DNA of 64,000 nucleotides from an uncultured Aquimarina sp. (GCA_947496555.1 CANMDH010000013.1:1-64000); one strand, 5' to 3'. Positions 27,049-36,978 are shown, counted from the stretch's first letter. The notes: generated from the letters alone by a model not told the origin. A program made the numbers and translations.

Positions 27049-28494
27049 TTAGCCCACAGAACCTTCTAGCGAAATTTCTAGAAGTTTTTGAGCTTCTACT
27101 GCAAATTCCATAGGCAGCTTGTTTAACACTTCTTTACTAAAACCGTTTACGATCAAGGCAATTGCTTTTTCGGTATCGATACCGCGTTGGTTACAGTAAA
27201 AAATTTGATCTTCACCTATTTTGCTGGTAGTTGCTTCATGTTCTATTTGAGCGGTCTTGTTTTTTGCCTCTATATAAGGAAACGTATGCGCACCACATTC
27301 ATTGCCCATCAACAAAGAATCACATTGCGAAAAATTACGCGCATTGGTCGCTCTGCTATTTATTTGCACCAATCCTCTATAGCTGTTTTGTGATTTTCCG
27401 GCAGAAATACCTTTAGAGATAATGGTACTTTTTGTGTTTTTTCCTAAATGTACCATTTTGGTTCCCGTATCTGCTTGCTGAAAATTATTGGTAACCGCAA
27501 TCGAGTAGAACTCTCCAACAGCATTATCTCCTTTAAGTATACATGAAGGATATTTCCAGGTAATGGCAGATCCGGTTTCAACTTGGGTCCAGGAAATTTT
27601 GGCATTCGTTTCACAAATCCCTCTTTTGGTTACAAAATTATAAACTCCACCTTTTCCTTCGGCATTACCAGGATACCAATTCTGCACGGTTGAATATTTT
27701 ATTTCTGCATCATCCAAAGCAATTAATTCTACCACGGCAGCATGTAATTGGTTTTCATCACGTGATGGTGCTGTACACCCTTCTAGATAACTTACATAGC
27801 TTCCTTTATCGGCAATAACCAATGTGCGTTCAAACTGTCCTGTTCCGGCTTGATTAATTCTGAAATACGTAGACAATTCCATCGGGCATCGAACTCCTTT
27901 TGGTATATAACAAAACGAACCATCACTAAATACAGCTGAGTTTAAAGCGGCATAAAAATTATCTTTTTTCGGAACTACTGATCCGATATATTTTTTTACA
28001 AGTTCTGGATGTTCTTGTATTGCTTCAGAAATTGAACAAAAAATAATTCCTTTTTCAGCTAAGGTTTCTTTAAAAGTAGTTGCAACTGAAACAGAGTCCA
28101 TCACGATATCTACAGCAACTCCTGCCAATTTCTTTTGTTCTTCTAAAGAAATCCCAAGCTTCTTAAAAGTTTCCAGCAATTCTGGGTCTACCTCGTCAAT
28201 ACTATTGTATTTGGGCTTTTTGTTTGGTGCAGAATAATAGGAGATGTTCTGAAAATCGGGTTTCTCATACTTCACATTGGCCCATTCTGGCTCTTCCATC
28301 TGTTCCCAGATACGAAAAGCTTCAAGTCTCCATTTTGTCATCCATTCTGGCTCTTCCTTTTTCTTAGAAATTGCGCGTACAATATCTTCATTAAGCCCCA
28401 CAGGAAATGTGTCAGATTCTATATCGGTATAAAATCCGTATTCGTATTCCTTGGTCTCTAATTCTTTCTTTAAATCGTCTTCTGTATATGCCAT
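27049..28494 (-). CDS. sufB: SufB, scaffold subunit of SufBCD
   Basis: A 481-aa SufB protein, the main Fe-S scaffold. Signature regions are [57 protein letters not shown], and the C-terminal [25 protein letters not shown] and [15 protein letters not shown], which hold the conserved cysteines. Normal length for the family. It follows sufA by 52 bases. Confidence 0.98.
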   Translation of the reverse strand: MAYTEDDLKKELETKEYEYGFYTDIESDTFPVGLNEDIVRAISKKKEEPEWMTKWRLEAFRIWEQMEEPEWANVKYEKPDFQNISYYSAPNKKPKYNSIDEVDPELLETFKKLGISLEEQKKLAGVAVDIVMDSVSVATTFKETLAEKGIIFCSISEAIQEHPELVKKYIGSVVPKKDNFYAALNSAVFSDGSFCYIPKGVRCPMELSTYFRINQAGTGQFERTLVIADKGSYVSYLEGCTAPSRDENQLHAAVVELIALDDAEIKYSTVQNWYPGNAEGKGGVYNFVTKRGICETNAKISWTQVETGSAITWKYPSCILKGDNAVGEFYSIAVTNNFQQADTGTKMVHLGKNTKSTIISKGISAGKSQNSYRGLVQINSRATNARNFSQCDSLLMGNECGAHTFPYIEAKNKTAQIEHEATTSKIGEDQIFYCNQRGIDTEKAIALIVNGFSKEVLNKLPMEFAVEAQKLLEISLEGSVG

Positions 28495-28546
28495 CTTTCT
28501 ATTCCTGAACTTGTTTCAGAATCTTTTTACTAAAGTCCCAGTATAT

Positions 28547-28876
28547 TTATAAGGAAAAACTTTCTCCGCATCCGCAAGTTCTACTAGCGTTTGGGTTATT
28601 AAAAACAAAGCCGGTGCCATTAAGGCCACCAGAATATTCAAGGGTAGTACCTATAAGATAAAGGAAACTTTTTTTGTCTACAATGATTTTTACACCATTG
28701 TCTTCAAAGACCTTATCTCCATCTTGTTGTGCTTTATCAAATTTTAGGTCATACGACAAACCAGAACAACCACCGCTTTTCACTCCTACACGAACATAAT
28801 CGGTAGTGGCATTGTATCCATCCTCACTCATCAATTCGACAACCTTATTCTTTGCTATATCTGATACCTTAATCAT
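28547..28876 (-). CDS. sufA: SufA/IscA-type Fe-S carrier
   Basis: A 109-aa A-type carrier that receives clusters from SufBCD. The three ligand cysteines are in GVKSGGCSGLSY and in SRTCGCGESF at the C-terminus. The ATG at 28876 (MIKVSDIAKNK) is preferred to an upstream start that would add an unusual 26-residue extension. A well-formed promoter lies just upstream, so this is the first gene of the operon. Confidence 0.93.
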   Translation of the reverse strand: MIKVSDIAKNKVVELMSEDGYNATTDYVRVGVKSGGCSGLSYDLKFDKAQQDGDKVFEDNGVKIIVDKKSFLYLIGTTLEYSGGLNGTGFVFNNPNASRTCGCGESFSL

Positions 28877-28911
28877 AGGCTGTAATAAATAGATTAATTC
28901 TAAATGAATTG

Positions 28912-28945
28912 CAAATATACTACATAAGTAGATTTTATTCGCAAA
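28912..28945 (-). promoter_or_regulatory. Promoter of the suf operon
   Basis: On the minus strand a TTTG (28942-28945) is followed after 22 bases by TATATTTG (28912-28919), fitting the flavobacterial TTG-N17-23-TANNTTTG promoter. It implies a leader of roughly 30 bases before sufA. Confidence 0.65.
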
Positions 28946-29102
28946 ACCTAACATATATATAACAAATGTAAAAATAGGGATTAGCTATCGAAATCGCACC
29001 CATTACCATTTATAACCTGCTTTTGATCTACAGCAGTCTTTGTTTTAGGCTTTTCAATTAAGTTAAAATGCTTGATAGATAAGGTTTTTATGAAAAATGG
29101 GT

Positions 29103-29116
29103 AACAAAATTTTGTT
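29103..29116 (+). promoter_or_regulatory. Palindrome upstream of a lipoprotein gene
   Basis: AACAAAATTTTGTT is a perfect 14-base palindrome 49 bases before the start at 29166. A regulator site is possible, but no fitting -7 element was found beside it. Confidence 0.3.
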
Positions 29117-29165
29117 CCTCTTGATATAGGAGTAAACAAGGAAAACAGTATAAAAATTTTTAATC

Positions 29166-29696
29166 ATGAAAGGACAAATTTTTAAAACCGTATTTACAAT
29201 GCTTGTAGCTGTATTATTTACAAGTTGTTCAAACGACGATGATGCACCGGTAATAGAACCAGTTGATGAAGGGGTTACCTTTTACGAAAAACAAGGAGAG
29301 TGGAGTTGTAATATCTCTGAAACATGCGAGGATGTTTATCAATTTGAATTTAAAGAAGGATCAAGAATTTCTATTAGCGTAGAAGATGTTACAGGAAAAT
29401 CTGTTGTTTCACTCGATCTTTTTGTTGAATTTGGAGAATTTGGAGGCCCCAATTTGTTAACCAATGGTAGTAACAAGTATTATGGATGTACAGGGCAAGA
29501 AGAAGAAGTATCATTAACAAATATCCTTATTTCTGAAAAAGGAGTTTATAATCTGGCAGTTGCTAGAGATTGGGGACAAAGTGCAGGATTTGATGGATCA
29601 TATACGCTTACGGTTCTATCAGATACATCCTTTACTGAAGCTAGCGAACCTTCAGATGATACAGAAGCATTGAACTATGAAACCGAATGTCTGTAA
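29166..29696 (+). CDS. Lipoprotein resembling a PPC-type beta-sandwich
   Basis: A 176-aa lipoprotein: signal MKGQIFKTVFTMLVAVLFTSC, then an acidic linker and a beta-rich domain with paired cysteines (WSCNISETCEDV, YYGCTGQEE) and FDGSYTLTVLSD at the end. The overall pattern resembles bacterial pre-peptidase C-terminal domains; I base this on strand pattern only. It is monocistronic with a strong terminator. Role unknown. Confidence 0.7.
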   Translation: MKGQIFKTVFTMLVAVLFTSCSNDDDAPVIEPVDEGVTFYEKQGEWSCNISETCEDVYQFEFKEGSRISISVEDVTGKSVVSLDLFVEFGEFGGPNLLTNGSNKYYGCTGQEEEVSLTNILISEKGVYNLAVARDWGQSAGFDGSYTLTVLSDTSFTEASEPSDDTEALNYETECL

Positions 29697-29703
29697 TAAC
29701 ATT

Positions 29704-29733
29704 AAAAAAATCCCGATTTTTCGGGATTTTTTT
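29704..29733. terminator. Terminator after the lipoprotein gene
   Basis: TCCCGA / TCGGGA hairpin with an A-run before and a seven-base T-run after it. Confidence 0.85.
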
Positions 29734-29757
29734 ATGAAATAAAATGACTTTGTTGCC

Positions 29758-29765
29758 TACCTTTG
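29758..29765 (+). promoter_or_regulatory. -7-like element directly before thiL
   Basis: TACCTTTG fits TANNTTTG and ends only four bases before the thiL ATG. If it is used, the transcript would be leaderless or nearly so. Confidence 0.3.
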
Positions 29766-29769
29766 CAGC

Positions 29770-30816
29770 ATGATTGAAGACAAAAATACATCAAGAACAT
29801 CCATATCAGAGTTGGGTGAGTTTGGACTGATTGATCACCTGACAAAGAACTTTAAGATAACTCAAAAAAGTACTGATTTAGGAATTGGGGATGATGCCGC
29901 TGTTTTGGATTTTAAAGACCAAAAATGTGTGTTGTCTACTGATTTATTAATTGAGGGGGTACATTTTGATCTTTCCTATGTTCCTTTAAAACATTTGGGA
30001 TATAAAGCTGTTATCGTAAATCTATCAGATATATATGCCATGAATGCAACGGCTACCCAGGTAACAGTTTCAATTGCAGTATCAAACAGGTTTCCTCTAG
30101 AAGCTTTGGAAGAATTATATGCAGGGATCGAAACGGCGGCCAAACTATATAATATCGACGTTGTTGGGGGAGATACTACTTCATCGACAACGGGATTGAT
30201 TATTAGTGTTACGGCTGTAGGATATGCCAATGAAGAGGATTTGACATATCGCAGCGGGGCAAAAGACAATGATCTTTTAGTGGTCACAGGAGACTTGGGA
30301 GCAGCCTATATGGGACTACAAGTATTAGAAAGAGAGAAACAGGTGTTTGAAGTAAATCCAAATTCGCAACCCGACCTGGATCGATATACTTACCTCATCG
30401 AAAGGCAACTGAAACCCGAAGCAAGAAAAGACATTCCAGAACTTCTTAAAGCACTTGAGGTAAAACCAACGAGTATGATTGATATTAGTGACGGATTATC
30501 TTCAGAAGTGATTCATTTGTGTAAGCAATCAAAAGTAGGGGTCAATTTGTTTGAAGAAAAAATACCTTTGGACCCTGCAGTGATTTCAATCTGTGAAGAG
30601 TTTAAGTTAAATAGTACCACAGTAGCACTTAACGGAGGAGAAGATTATGAATTGTTGTTTACCATCAAGCAAGAAGATTATCCAAAAATTAAGGCAAATC
30701 CAAATTTAACAGTGATTGGCCATATGACCGATAAGAAAAGCGGAATAGGATTAGTAACTCGTGCAAACGAAAAAATAGAGCTCAAAGCTCAGGGTTGGAA
30801 TCCAATAAAAGAATAG
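29770..30816 (+). CDS. thiL: Thiamine-monophosphate kinase ThiL
   Basis: Phosphorylates thiamine monophosphate to thiamine diphosphate, the last step of vitamin B1 synthesis. The 348-aa sequence has the ThiL/PurM fold motifs GIGDDAAVLDF, LIEGVHFDL, NLSDIYAMNA, VVGGDTTSS, SMIDISDGLSSEVIHLC and LNGGEDYELLFT. The N-terminal ISELGEFGLIDHLT confirms the start. It stands alone and converges on the small zinc-ribbon gene with one base between the stops. Confidence 0.96.
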   Translation: MIEDKNTSRTSISELGEFGLIDHLTKNFKITQKSTDLGIGDDAAVLDFKDQKCVLSTDLLIEGVHFDLSYVPLKHLGYKAVIVNLSDIYAMNATATQVTVSIAVSNRFPLEALEELYAGIETAAKLYNIDVVGGDTTSSTTGLIISVTAVGYANEEDLTYRSGAKDNDLLVVTGDLGAAYMGLQVLEREKQVFEVNPNSQPDLDRYTYLIERQLKPEARKDIPELLKALEVKPTSMIDISDGLSSEVIHLCKQSKVGVNLFEEKIPLDPAVISICEEFKLNSTTVALNGGEDYELLFTIKQEDYPKIKANPNLTVIGHMTDKKSGIGLVTRANEKIELKAQGWNPIKE

Positions 30817-30817
30817 T

Positions 30818-31087
30818 TTAGGAAGCCGCCTGAAAAGAAGTATCAGAGTTGCGCCTTGCTATTTTCTTGGCATGTACTGAAGCCAAAGCATCATTGATTT
30901 CTTTTAGTTTTGGGGTCATTATTTCTAGTCGACCTCTACTATTTGTAGTAGCTTCTTCTCCACAATGAGTGCATGAATATTCTTTAATATGATGTGTTAC
31001 TTTTTTACTAAGTACATAGTTATGACCGAAAAGAGAACAGTAGATTTTGGAGAAGGAAAAAGCGGAGTTGGGGGTAGATTTTTTCAT
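30818..31087 (-). CDS. Small zinc-ribbon-like protein
   Basis: An 89-aa basic protein with CSLFGHNY and YSCTHCGEEA (a C-x4-H ... C-x2-C set that could bind zinc), resembling DUF1660-type proteins of phages. The second half (LEIMTPKLKEINDALASVHAKKIARRN) is a charged helix. Function unknown. Confidence 0.65.
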   Translation of the reverse strand: MKKSTPNSAFSFSKIYCSLFGHNYVLSKKVTHHIKEYSCTHCGEEATTNSRGRLEIMTPKLKEINDALASVHAKKIARRNSDTSFQAAS

Positions 31088-31297
31088 TATTTTAAGGGGT
31101 ATTAGTGCATAGAAAAGTGTTAGGGGTTCATTATCAATACAATAATAATATTTTTTTTCTAATTAACAATGTTTTTGTAAGAAAAATTTGTCTTAATGAA
31201 TTGATTTTTAACTAAAAAAGCCCTTTTTGATTGTTTTTAGACCTTAAAAAGTGTATTTCGTCTAAATTAAGCTTTAGGAAGGCGACATATTTTTTTG

Positions 31298-32077
31298 CTA
31301 GTATTTCGATAGGAAATTTTGCAATGCCAACAAGAATTCTTCCTTGTTTTCTACATAGGTCATATGACCACCATCAAAACTAGTTAGCGGGGTTTTATAT
31401 TGTTCAGCTTCCAAAACATTTTGAGCATGTGCCAAAACCGGATCTTCTTTTCCAGAGAAGATAATTTTTGGACCTTTAAAAGAAGATAAAATCGAGGTAC
31501 GATCTTTTCGTATTTTCATCCCTTCAAGAGCAGATATAATTCCTTGCAAGCTGGTTTTTGAAGCCTCTTTTTTAATGGCTTCAATTTCTTTAGAAAATTT
31601 TAATCGGTTTTTTTCAGCAAAAAGATTAGCTATTGCCATACTTGTATATGCATTTGGGTTTTGCTTTACAATGTCGATGGCTCTTGTACGGTTTCGTTTT
31701 CGTTCTTCACTATCCGGAAATGAAGTCGAATTAAGAAGAGTTAATCCACTTACCAAATCCTGAAAAAGATCTAAAAGGGCCAGAGCGACATACCCCCCCA
31801 TAGAGTGACCAACAAGCATAGCTTTTGTAATCTCAAGATCTTCCAGAACGGCTTTTACAACTTGGGCCATATCCTCCATGGTATGAATATATCCCAGGCA
31901 TTCGGTATCACCATGCCCCAACAAATCAATAGAAATGCAACGATACTGTTTCGAAAAAAAAGGAATCGTTTCTTTCCACATCATCGAGTTCTCCAAAAAA
32001 CCGTGTAGAAAAACGACAGGATGACCTCGTCCAGCGACATTATAATTTATTTTGATCCCTTTGTACGTTAAAATCAT
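31298..32077 (-). CDS. Alpha/beta hydrolase
   Basis: A 259-aa alpha/beta hydrolase: oxyanion-hole HGFLENSMMW, nucleophile elbow GHSMGGYVAL, acid in the SGKEDPV region and catalytic His in FDGGHMTYVEN. Such enzymes cleave esters, lactones or C-C bonds; the substrate is not evident. It diverges from brnQ. Confidence 0.9.
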   Translation of the reverse strand: MILTYKGIKINYNVAGRGHPVVFLHGFLENSMMWKETIPFFSKQYRCISIDLLGHGDTECLGYIHTMEDMAQVVKAVLEDLEITKAMLVGHSMGGYVALALLDLFQDLVSGLTLLNSTSFPDSEERKRNRTRAIDIVKQNPNAYTSMAIANLFAEKNRLKFSKEIEAIKKEASKTSLQGIISALEGMKIRKDRTSILSSFKGPKIIFSGKEDPVLAHAQNVLEAEQYKTPLTSFDGGHMTYVENKEEFLLALQNFLSKY

Positions 32078-32144
32078 TTTGAAGTTATATTTTTAGGCAC
32101 ATAAATCTAACTAAACGAAACGAACTTCAAGAAATTTTAAGGGT

Positions 32145-33419
32145 GTGAAATTTAATAAAGAAACTTTTGTCGCAGGATTTGCATTATTTTCTATGTTTTT
32201 TGGTGCAGGAAACTTAATGCTTCCTCCGCTCCTAGGTTTTAAAGCCGGCGATGCCTGGTTTTTGGTTACACTAGGATTTGTTGTTTCTGCGGTGATTATT
32301 CCTTTGTTAGGAATTTTTGCGCATGCAAGATTACAGGGCACTATGCAGGATTTTGCAAAAAAAGTATCACCTACATTTAGTTTGGTCTATTGTATTTTGG
32401 TGTATGCCATTTCTATCGCATTACCATCACCCAGAACAGCTTCGGTAACTCACGAAATGGCAATTCAACCTTTTTTTGAAGTCAATTCCTGGGTCACCAG
32501 TAGTATTTATTTTGCACTGGTATTAATTTTTGTCCTTAATAGATCAAGAATTCTGGGTCTACTAGGTAAATTTCTTTCTCCAATTATATTTATTGTCATT
32601 CTTAGTATTATTTGTGTTGGTATTTTTTCTACAGAAGCGACTATTAGTGCTTCCGATTTTCAAATGCCGGTTATTAGTGGATTGCTTGAAGGCTATCAGA
32701 CCTTTGATGCTATTGGGGCTGTTGTTGTAGGTGGTGTGATAATCATTTCCTTAAAAATTAAAGGCGAAGAAAACATACGACGCAACAGAAGCTTAATGGT
32801 AAGATCGGGCATTGTGGCCGGAATAGGTTTATTATTGATCTATGCAGGAATGATTTACACCGGTGCATTGTTTAACGCCGAGTTTGATGTCGATATTGCA
32901 CGTACCGAATTACTTTCAGGAATAAGTTTAAGAACCCTGGGAAATATTGGAAAAACGTTGTTAAGTATTTTGGTTGCGTTGGCATGTTTTACTACTGCGG
33001 TGGGAATCATAACAGGCACCGCCGATTTTATGAAAGGGATCTTTAAAAATTCTCAAAAAGTTTATGTAAAAACAGCAGTAGTAGGAAGCATTTTGGGTGT
33101 TTTGATGGGGCAATTTGATGTACATTATATTATTGATGTGGCAGTACCCGCTTTAATGTTCATTTATCCGATTACCATAATTTTAATATTTCTGAATGTA
33201 TTACCAGAGGTAATAACGGCTCCTATAGTATTTAGAGCAGTAGTTATTGTTACGATTGTATTCAGTTTACCCGACTTTTTGGCTTCAATAGGAATGAAAG
33301 AACAAGTGCAGCCTGTTTTGGATAGCCTTCCTTTTGGCAATTACACCCTGGCATGGCTACTGCCTTCTTTGGCAACCCTAATCATTATGAACATTTTTTC
33401 GTTTGCAAAAACAAAATAA
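32145..33419 (+). CDS. brnQ: Branched-chain amino acid carrier BrnQ
   Basis: A 424-aa inner-membrane transporter of the LIVCS family that imports Leu, Ile and Val, probably with sodium. It begins with FALFSMFFGAGNLMLPPLLG, typical of the family, and shows about twelve hydrophobic segments; SPRTASVTHEMA is the conserved loop. The start is GTG at 32145. Confidence 0.93.
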   Translation: MKFNKETFVAGFALFSMFFGAGNLMLPPLLGFKAGDAWFLVTLGFVVSAVIIPLLGIFAHARLQGTMQDFAKKVSPTFSLVYCILVYAISIALPSPRTASVTHEMAIQPFFEVNSWVTSSIYFALVLIFVLNRSRILGLLGKFLSPIIFIVILSIICVGIFSTEATISASDFQMPVISGLLEGYQTFDAIGAVVVGGVIIISLKIKGEENIRRNRSLMVRSGIVAGIGLLLIYAGMIYTGALFNAEFDVDIARTELLSGISLRTLGNIGKTLLSILVALACFTTAVGIITGTADFMKGIFKNSQKVYVKTAVVGSILGVLMGQFDVHYIIDVAVPALMFIYPITIILIFLNVLPEVITAPIVFRAVVIVTIVFSLPDFLASIGMKEQVQPVLDSLPFGNYTLAWLLPSLATLIIMNIFSFAKTK

Positions 33420-33539
33420 ATTCAGGATTGATTTTTGGGGTAATTTCCCCTTTTTCTTTGTTTAAGATTTTGATACTTTCGTATCCAGAAAAAACAACCA
33501 CAAACAATAAACAAACTTATAAAATTACTAAAGACGTAT

Positions 33540-34883
33540 ATGAGAAGAATAATTACGCTTGTCAGCCTTACGGTCATTTTATTTTCTTGCAACAATGATG
33601 ATAACTATGTGCCTATCGATTCCGGTTTGGACACCCAATTAAAAACACTTCTTAATAATAATTCTGAAGGAAAAGGACTTTCTTATTTTATGTTTCCGGA
33701 TAGTGATGACTATACAAAAATTCCTCAGGATCCCAAAAATCCAATTACTAAGGCCAAGGTCGATTTAGGAAAATTGCTTTTGCATGAAACGGCACTTGGG
33801 CGAAATCCTAAAATTGAAGAAATGAAAGGCACCTATTCTTGTGCATCTTGTCATCAAGCCAGTGCAGGATTTAGCTCGGGATTGCGACAAGGAATCGGAG
33901 AATGCGGCGTAGGTTTTGGAACCAACGGAAACGGAAGGTCCATTAATCAAAATGTGCCAGTAGATTCGGTAGATATACAGCCATTGCGTTCACCAACGAT
34001 ATTAAATGTTGCATATCAGGATGTGATGTTATGGAACGGACAATTTGGAGGTACAGGTACCAATGCGGGTACCGAGGCTAGTTGGGAAAACATTCAAGAA
34101 AATTTTCTAGGGCTAGAAGGTGTTGAGGTACAAGCCTTAAAAGGACAGGGAGTTCATAGATTATTGGTTGATACCGAATTTGTAAACATACATGGTTACA
34201 AAGCTATGTTTGATGCTGCTTTTGGCGAAGTTGAAGAGAGTAAAAGATACACCACCATGAATGCCGCTTTGGCAATGGCAGCTTACGAAAGAATATTACT
34301 AGCCAATCAATCACCATGGCAAGAATGGTTAAAAGGAAAAAGTGATGCGATGAATGATACCGAAAAAAGGGGAGCAATTGCCTTTTTTGGCAACGGAAAA
34401 TGCTATGAATGCCATACTGGTCCGGCTTTAAATGACAAAGGTTTTCACGCTTTTGGGATGAAGGATTTTGATGATTCTGATAAAGCAATCGTTCTTGATG
34501 ATGCAGGATTTGATAAAGTAAAAAAAGGAAGAGGTGGATTTACTCTAAAACCTGAAGACAACTATAAGTTTAAAACACCAACACTATACAATATTGTTGA
34601 TAATGGATTTTACGGTCATGGAGGGTCCTTTACTTCGGTAAAAGAAGTGGTTGTGTATAAAAATAATGGGATCCCACAATCAGCAGAAGTACCAGTAGAA
34701 AACTTGGCTACACAATTTGGTGAGATCAATTTAACTGATCAAGAGATTGATGATATCACTGCTTTTATCGAAAGAGGATTACGTGATCCAAATTTGGTTA
34801 GATATGTGCCTGAAACGGTTAACTCTGGTTTTTGTTTTCCTAATAACGACGAACAATCACAAAGTGATCTGGGGTGTAGTTAG
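33540..34883 (+). CDS. Di-haem cytochrome c peroxidase-like lipoprotein
   Basis: A 447-aa exported protein with lipobox LFSC. Two haem c sites are visible: CASCH near residue 101 and CYECH near 288, with distal GHGGSF and KTPTLYNI typical of the CcpA/MauG family. It probably reduces hydrogen peroxide in the periplasm or oxidises a protein partner. Its last four bases overlap the convergent VOC gene. Confidence 0.93.
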   Translation: MRRIITLVSLTVILFSCNNDDNYVPIDSGLDTQLKTLLNNNSEGKGLSYFMFPDSDDYTKIPQDPKNPITKAKVDLGKLLLHETALGRNPKIEEMKGTYSCASCHQASAGFSSGLRQGIGECGVGFGTNGNGRSINQNVPVDSVDIQPLRSPTILNVAYQDVMLWNGQFGGTGTNAGTEASWENIQENFLGLEGVEVQALKGQGVHRLLVDTEFVNIHGYKAMFDAAFGEVEESKRYTTMNAALAMAAYERILLANQSPWQEWLKGKSDAMNDTEKRGAIAFFGNGKCYECHTGPALNDKGFHAFGMKDFDDSDKAIVLDDAGFDKVKKGRGGFTLKPEDNYKFKTPTLYNIVDNGFYGHGGSFTSVKEVVVYKNNGIPQSAEVPVENLATQFGEINLTDQEIDDITAFIERGLRDPNLVRYVPETVNSGFCFPNNDEQSQSDLGCS

Positions 34884-35266
34884 TTCAAAGTAGCAATCCA
34901 CCAGGTATTTCCAAAAGGATCTTCAAAACCTGCTCCGCGAGCACCATGATCTTCTTCCATAGGTTCCATAAGGGATTTGGCACCGGCATCAATGGCTTCG
35001 TAGTACGTTTGATCAGTATCTTTTACGTATACATACATCGATCCGGAGTGTGTTGGATAGTTTTTTGAAGCCTCGGCAAGAAGGATGGTACTATCTCCGA
35101 TTTTAATTTCAGAGTGTTGTATTCTTTGATCAGTATCAAGGGTACGGATCATTTCTTGGGCATTAAAGATCTTTCTAATAAAATCTATAAAATCTTCAGC
35201 TTTTTCGACAACCAAATAAGGCATCGCTTGTTGATGACCTGCCGTAATTTTCATTCGTTTCATCAT
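34880..35266 (-). CDS. VOC-family (glyoxalase-like) protein
   Basis: A 128-aa vicinal-oxygen-chelate fold protein, PhnB/YdcN-like: MPYLVVEKAEDFIDFIRKIFNAQE, HSEIKIGDSTILLAEAS, DPFGNTWWIAT at the end. Proteins of this type include glyoxalase-like enzymes and resistance proteins; no specific role can be assigned. An internal Met five residues in is an alternative start. Confidence 0.88.
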   Translation of the reverse strand: MMKRMKITAGHQQAMPYLVVEKAEDFIDFIRKIFNAQEMIRTLDTDQRIQHSEIKIGDSTILLAEASKNYPTHSGSMYVYVKDTDQTYYEAIDAGAKSLMEPMEEDHGARGAGFEDPFGNTWWIATLN

Positions 35267-35602
35267 ATAAAAACAAGTTTTGTTTGTAACGAATAAATAC
35301 AGATAAATATTCTATCACAACTAATAAAAGAATATAATTTACCCAAGAAATTAATCATTTGTGGATAAATAAGTTTGCAAGCCACCATCAAAGAAAAGAG
35401 ATACCTCAAATAATTGAACAACTTGTTAGTAATTTTTTTACTCAATTATGAAGTTCCAGATTATAATTTGATACTTGTGCGTTACTTACATTGGTTATTT
35501 TTACATATAAGTTCAATTAAATAGCATATAGTAAACATTACTATTGTTTTGATAGTATTATTGATGAAAAGAAAAGTTTCTAACTGAAAAATAGTTTATC
35601 TA
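35267..35602 (+). other. Intergenic region holding a family A operator-promoter
   Basis: AT-rich and non-coding in all frames examined. The only clear feature is the dyad at 35451-35476 with the -7-like TATTTTTA at 35496-35503, giving a predicted leader of about 95 bases for the gene at 35603. Confidence 0.5.
35451..35476 (+). promoter_or_regulatory. 26-bp dyad, family A, copy 1
   Basis: AAGT-TC-CAGATTATAATTTG-AT-ACTT, an inverted repeat with one mismatch pair in the core. TATTTTTA (35496-35503, one off TANNTTTG) lies exactly 19 bases downstream. The same dyad and spacing occur at 44542 and 44964. Confidence 0.65.
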
Positions 35603-35911
35603 ATGAATTTTAAAAAATATATAATTCCCCTTGTAATTTTCTTTGTATTATCTATATCCTTCTATATTTTATACTATTGGATAGTGCATCAGGCTGGTCA
35701 CGGAGCCGATGGACTAAGTGGTTTTTTTGAGGCTATTATTACAGGAATACTTTTTATAATAAGTCTAATAGGCTTTATTATTTTTTTAGCACTTAGCATA
35801 TTGTCAAACCAAGGTAGAAGGATTCAATTAATTGCTATTGTTGTACTTCTTGCATCTGCAATTTTTATGCTATTTACTTCTTTGGGAGGACTTAGCATTT
35901 TTGGAATATAG
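35603..35911 (+). CDS. Small membrane protein with HGxDGLSGFF motif
   Basis: A 102-aa protein with three hydrophobic segments and a loop AGHGADGLSGFFEAI. A paralogue lies at 44590-44892 with SDHGPDGLSGFFGAI in the same place, and both genes have a family A dyad 19 bases from a -7-like element, so they are probably co-regulated. Family not recognised; the conserved His-Gly-x-Asp loop between the first two segments may be functional. Confidence 0.75.
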   Translation: MNFKKYIIPLVIFFVLSISFYILYYWIVHQAGHGADGLSGFFEAIITGILFIISLIGFIIFLALSILSNQGRRIQLIAIVVLLASAIFMLFTSLGGLSIFGI

Positions 35912-35991
35912 AATTTAATGTTTCAAAAATGATTAGAAAATATAAATAACAACTATTAACTTGGAATCAAATAAAGTAAAATTTTATCATC

Positions 35992-36396
35992 ATGAAGGAC
36001 ACATCCAGTCAGGAAAATCAATTTCAATTACTCAAAAAAATACCCGAATCCAATTTGAAAGCCATACTTGATCTATATGGCGACTATCAAAAAGCCTTTT
36101 TATACGTGCGATATGTCATTTTTGGTATTCTAGGCACTGTGTTAATTTATAATCTTGTTTTTGCAGGAAATAATTATAGCGTATCAGATATCAGTACCAT
36201 TAGAACAACTATGGTTACGATTCTGTTATGTTTTATAGGGCTACTTATTATCATAGGGATTAAAGTCTACAAAAAGCAGAAAATTGTGAAGACGGCTTTG
36301 AAAAAAGCAGGTGTTGAACATAATGTTGAGTTTAAACCTCTTAAAAAAGAGTTCAACCGGTTAGTAAGAACATCTTTCAGGGGACCAAAAATTTGA
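35992..36396 (+). CDS. Hypothetical two-segment membrane protein
   Basis: A 134-aa protein with a helical N-terminus (ENQFQLLKKIPESNLKAILDLYGDYQKAFLY), two hydrophobic segments (VIFGILGTVLIYNLVFA; MVTILLCFIGLLIIIGI) and a basic C-terminus. Not recognised. It follows the HGADGLSGFF gene after 80 bases. Confidence 0.65.
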   Translation: MKDTSSQENQFQLLKKIPESNLKAILDLYGDYQKAFLYVRYVIFGILGTVLIYNLVFAGNNYSVSDISTIRTTMVTILLCFIGLLIIIGIKVYKKQKIVKTALKKAGVEHNVEFKPLKKEFNRLVRTSFRGPKI

Positions 36397-36489
36397 TAAA
36401 TACAGGTCTATTTGGATCATAGAACATTGGTTGTATACAGATGATTTGTTTAAAATATTTTATTAACATGACTATATCAAATACTATTT

Positions 36490-36978
36490 ATGAAATTAAA
36501 TCATAGAAATAATTTCATACTTTTATTTTTAAGTATCATATCATTCAATTCTTGTTTGCCGAAGTATTCAGATGTATCTTCAGAAAAACCATTTAGCGAT
36601 CTAATTAATCGTAAGTTAGTAACTAAAACACCTGTAGTCCTTGCCAAAAACCCTACGTCTAATCCTAAAAAATATCCCAATATCATTGAAGATAACACGG
36701 GATATGGCATTGAAAATGTAGAAAAGATAGCAGAAATTCCAATAGGTACAGAATTTAGAATCACATCGGTACGGTTTTATACCGGAAGAGTAAGTGGTAC
36801 CACCTCGGCATACATTTTTGGGAAAGTATATGTAAAAGAACATAAAAAAGAGTATCCCTTTGAATATACTTGGGGAGATTATTATGTAATTTATGAAGAT
36901 AAACCTTATTGGAAATTTCCTTTAGCTTTTTGGCTAGACCAGGCTTTAGAAGAAAAGTATTTTATAAAAGTACCTTAA
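36490..36978 (+). CDS. Hypothetical lipoprotein
   Basis: A 162-aa lipoprotein (LLFLSIISFNSC at the N-terminus). The body is rich in Tyr/Phe/Lys with TGRVSGTTSAYIFGKVYV and YPFEYTWGDYYVIYED; it may be a beta-barrel or OB-like fold. No family recognised. Confidence 0.65.
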   Translation: MKLNHRNNFILLFLSIISFNSCLPKYSDVSSEKPFSDLINRKLVTKTPVVLAKNPTSNPKKYPNIIEDNTGYGIENVEKIAEIPIGTEFRITSVRFYTGRVSGTTSAYIFGKVYVKEHKKEYPFEYTWGDYYVIYEDKPYWKFPLAFWLDQALEEKYFIKVP

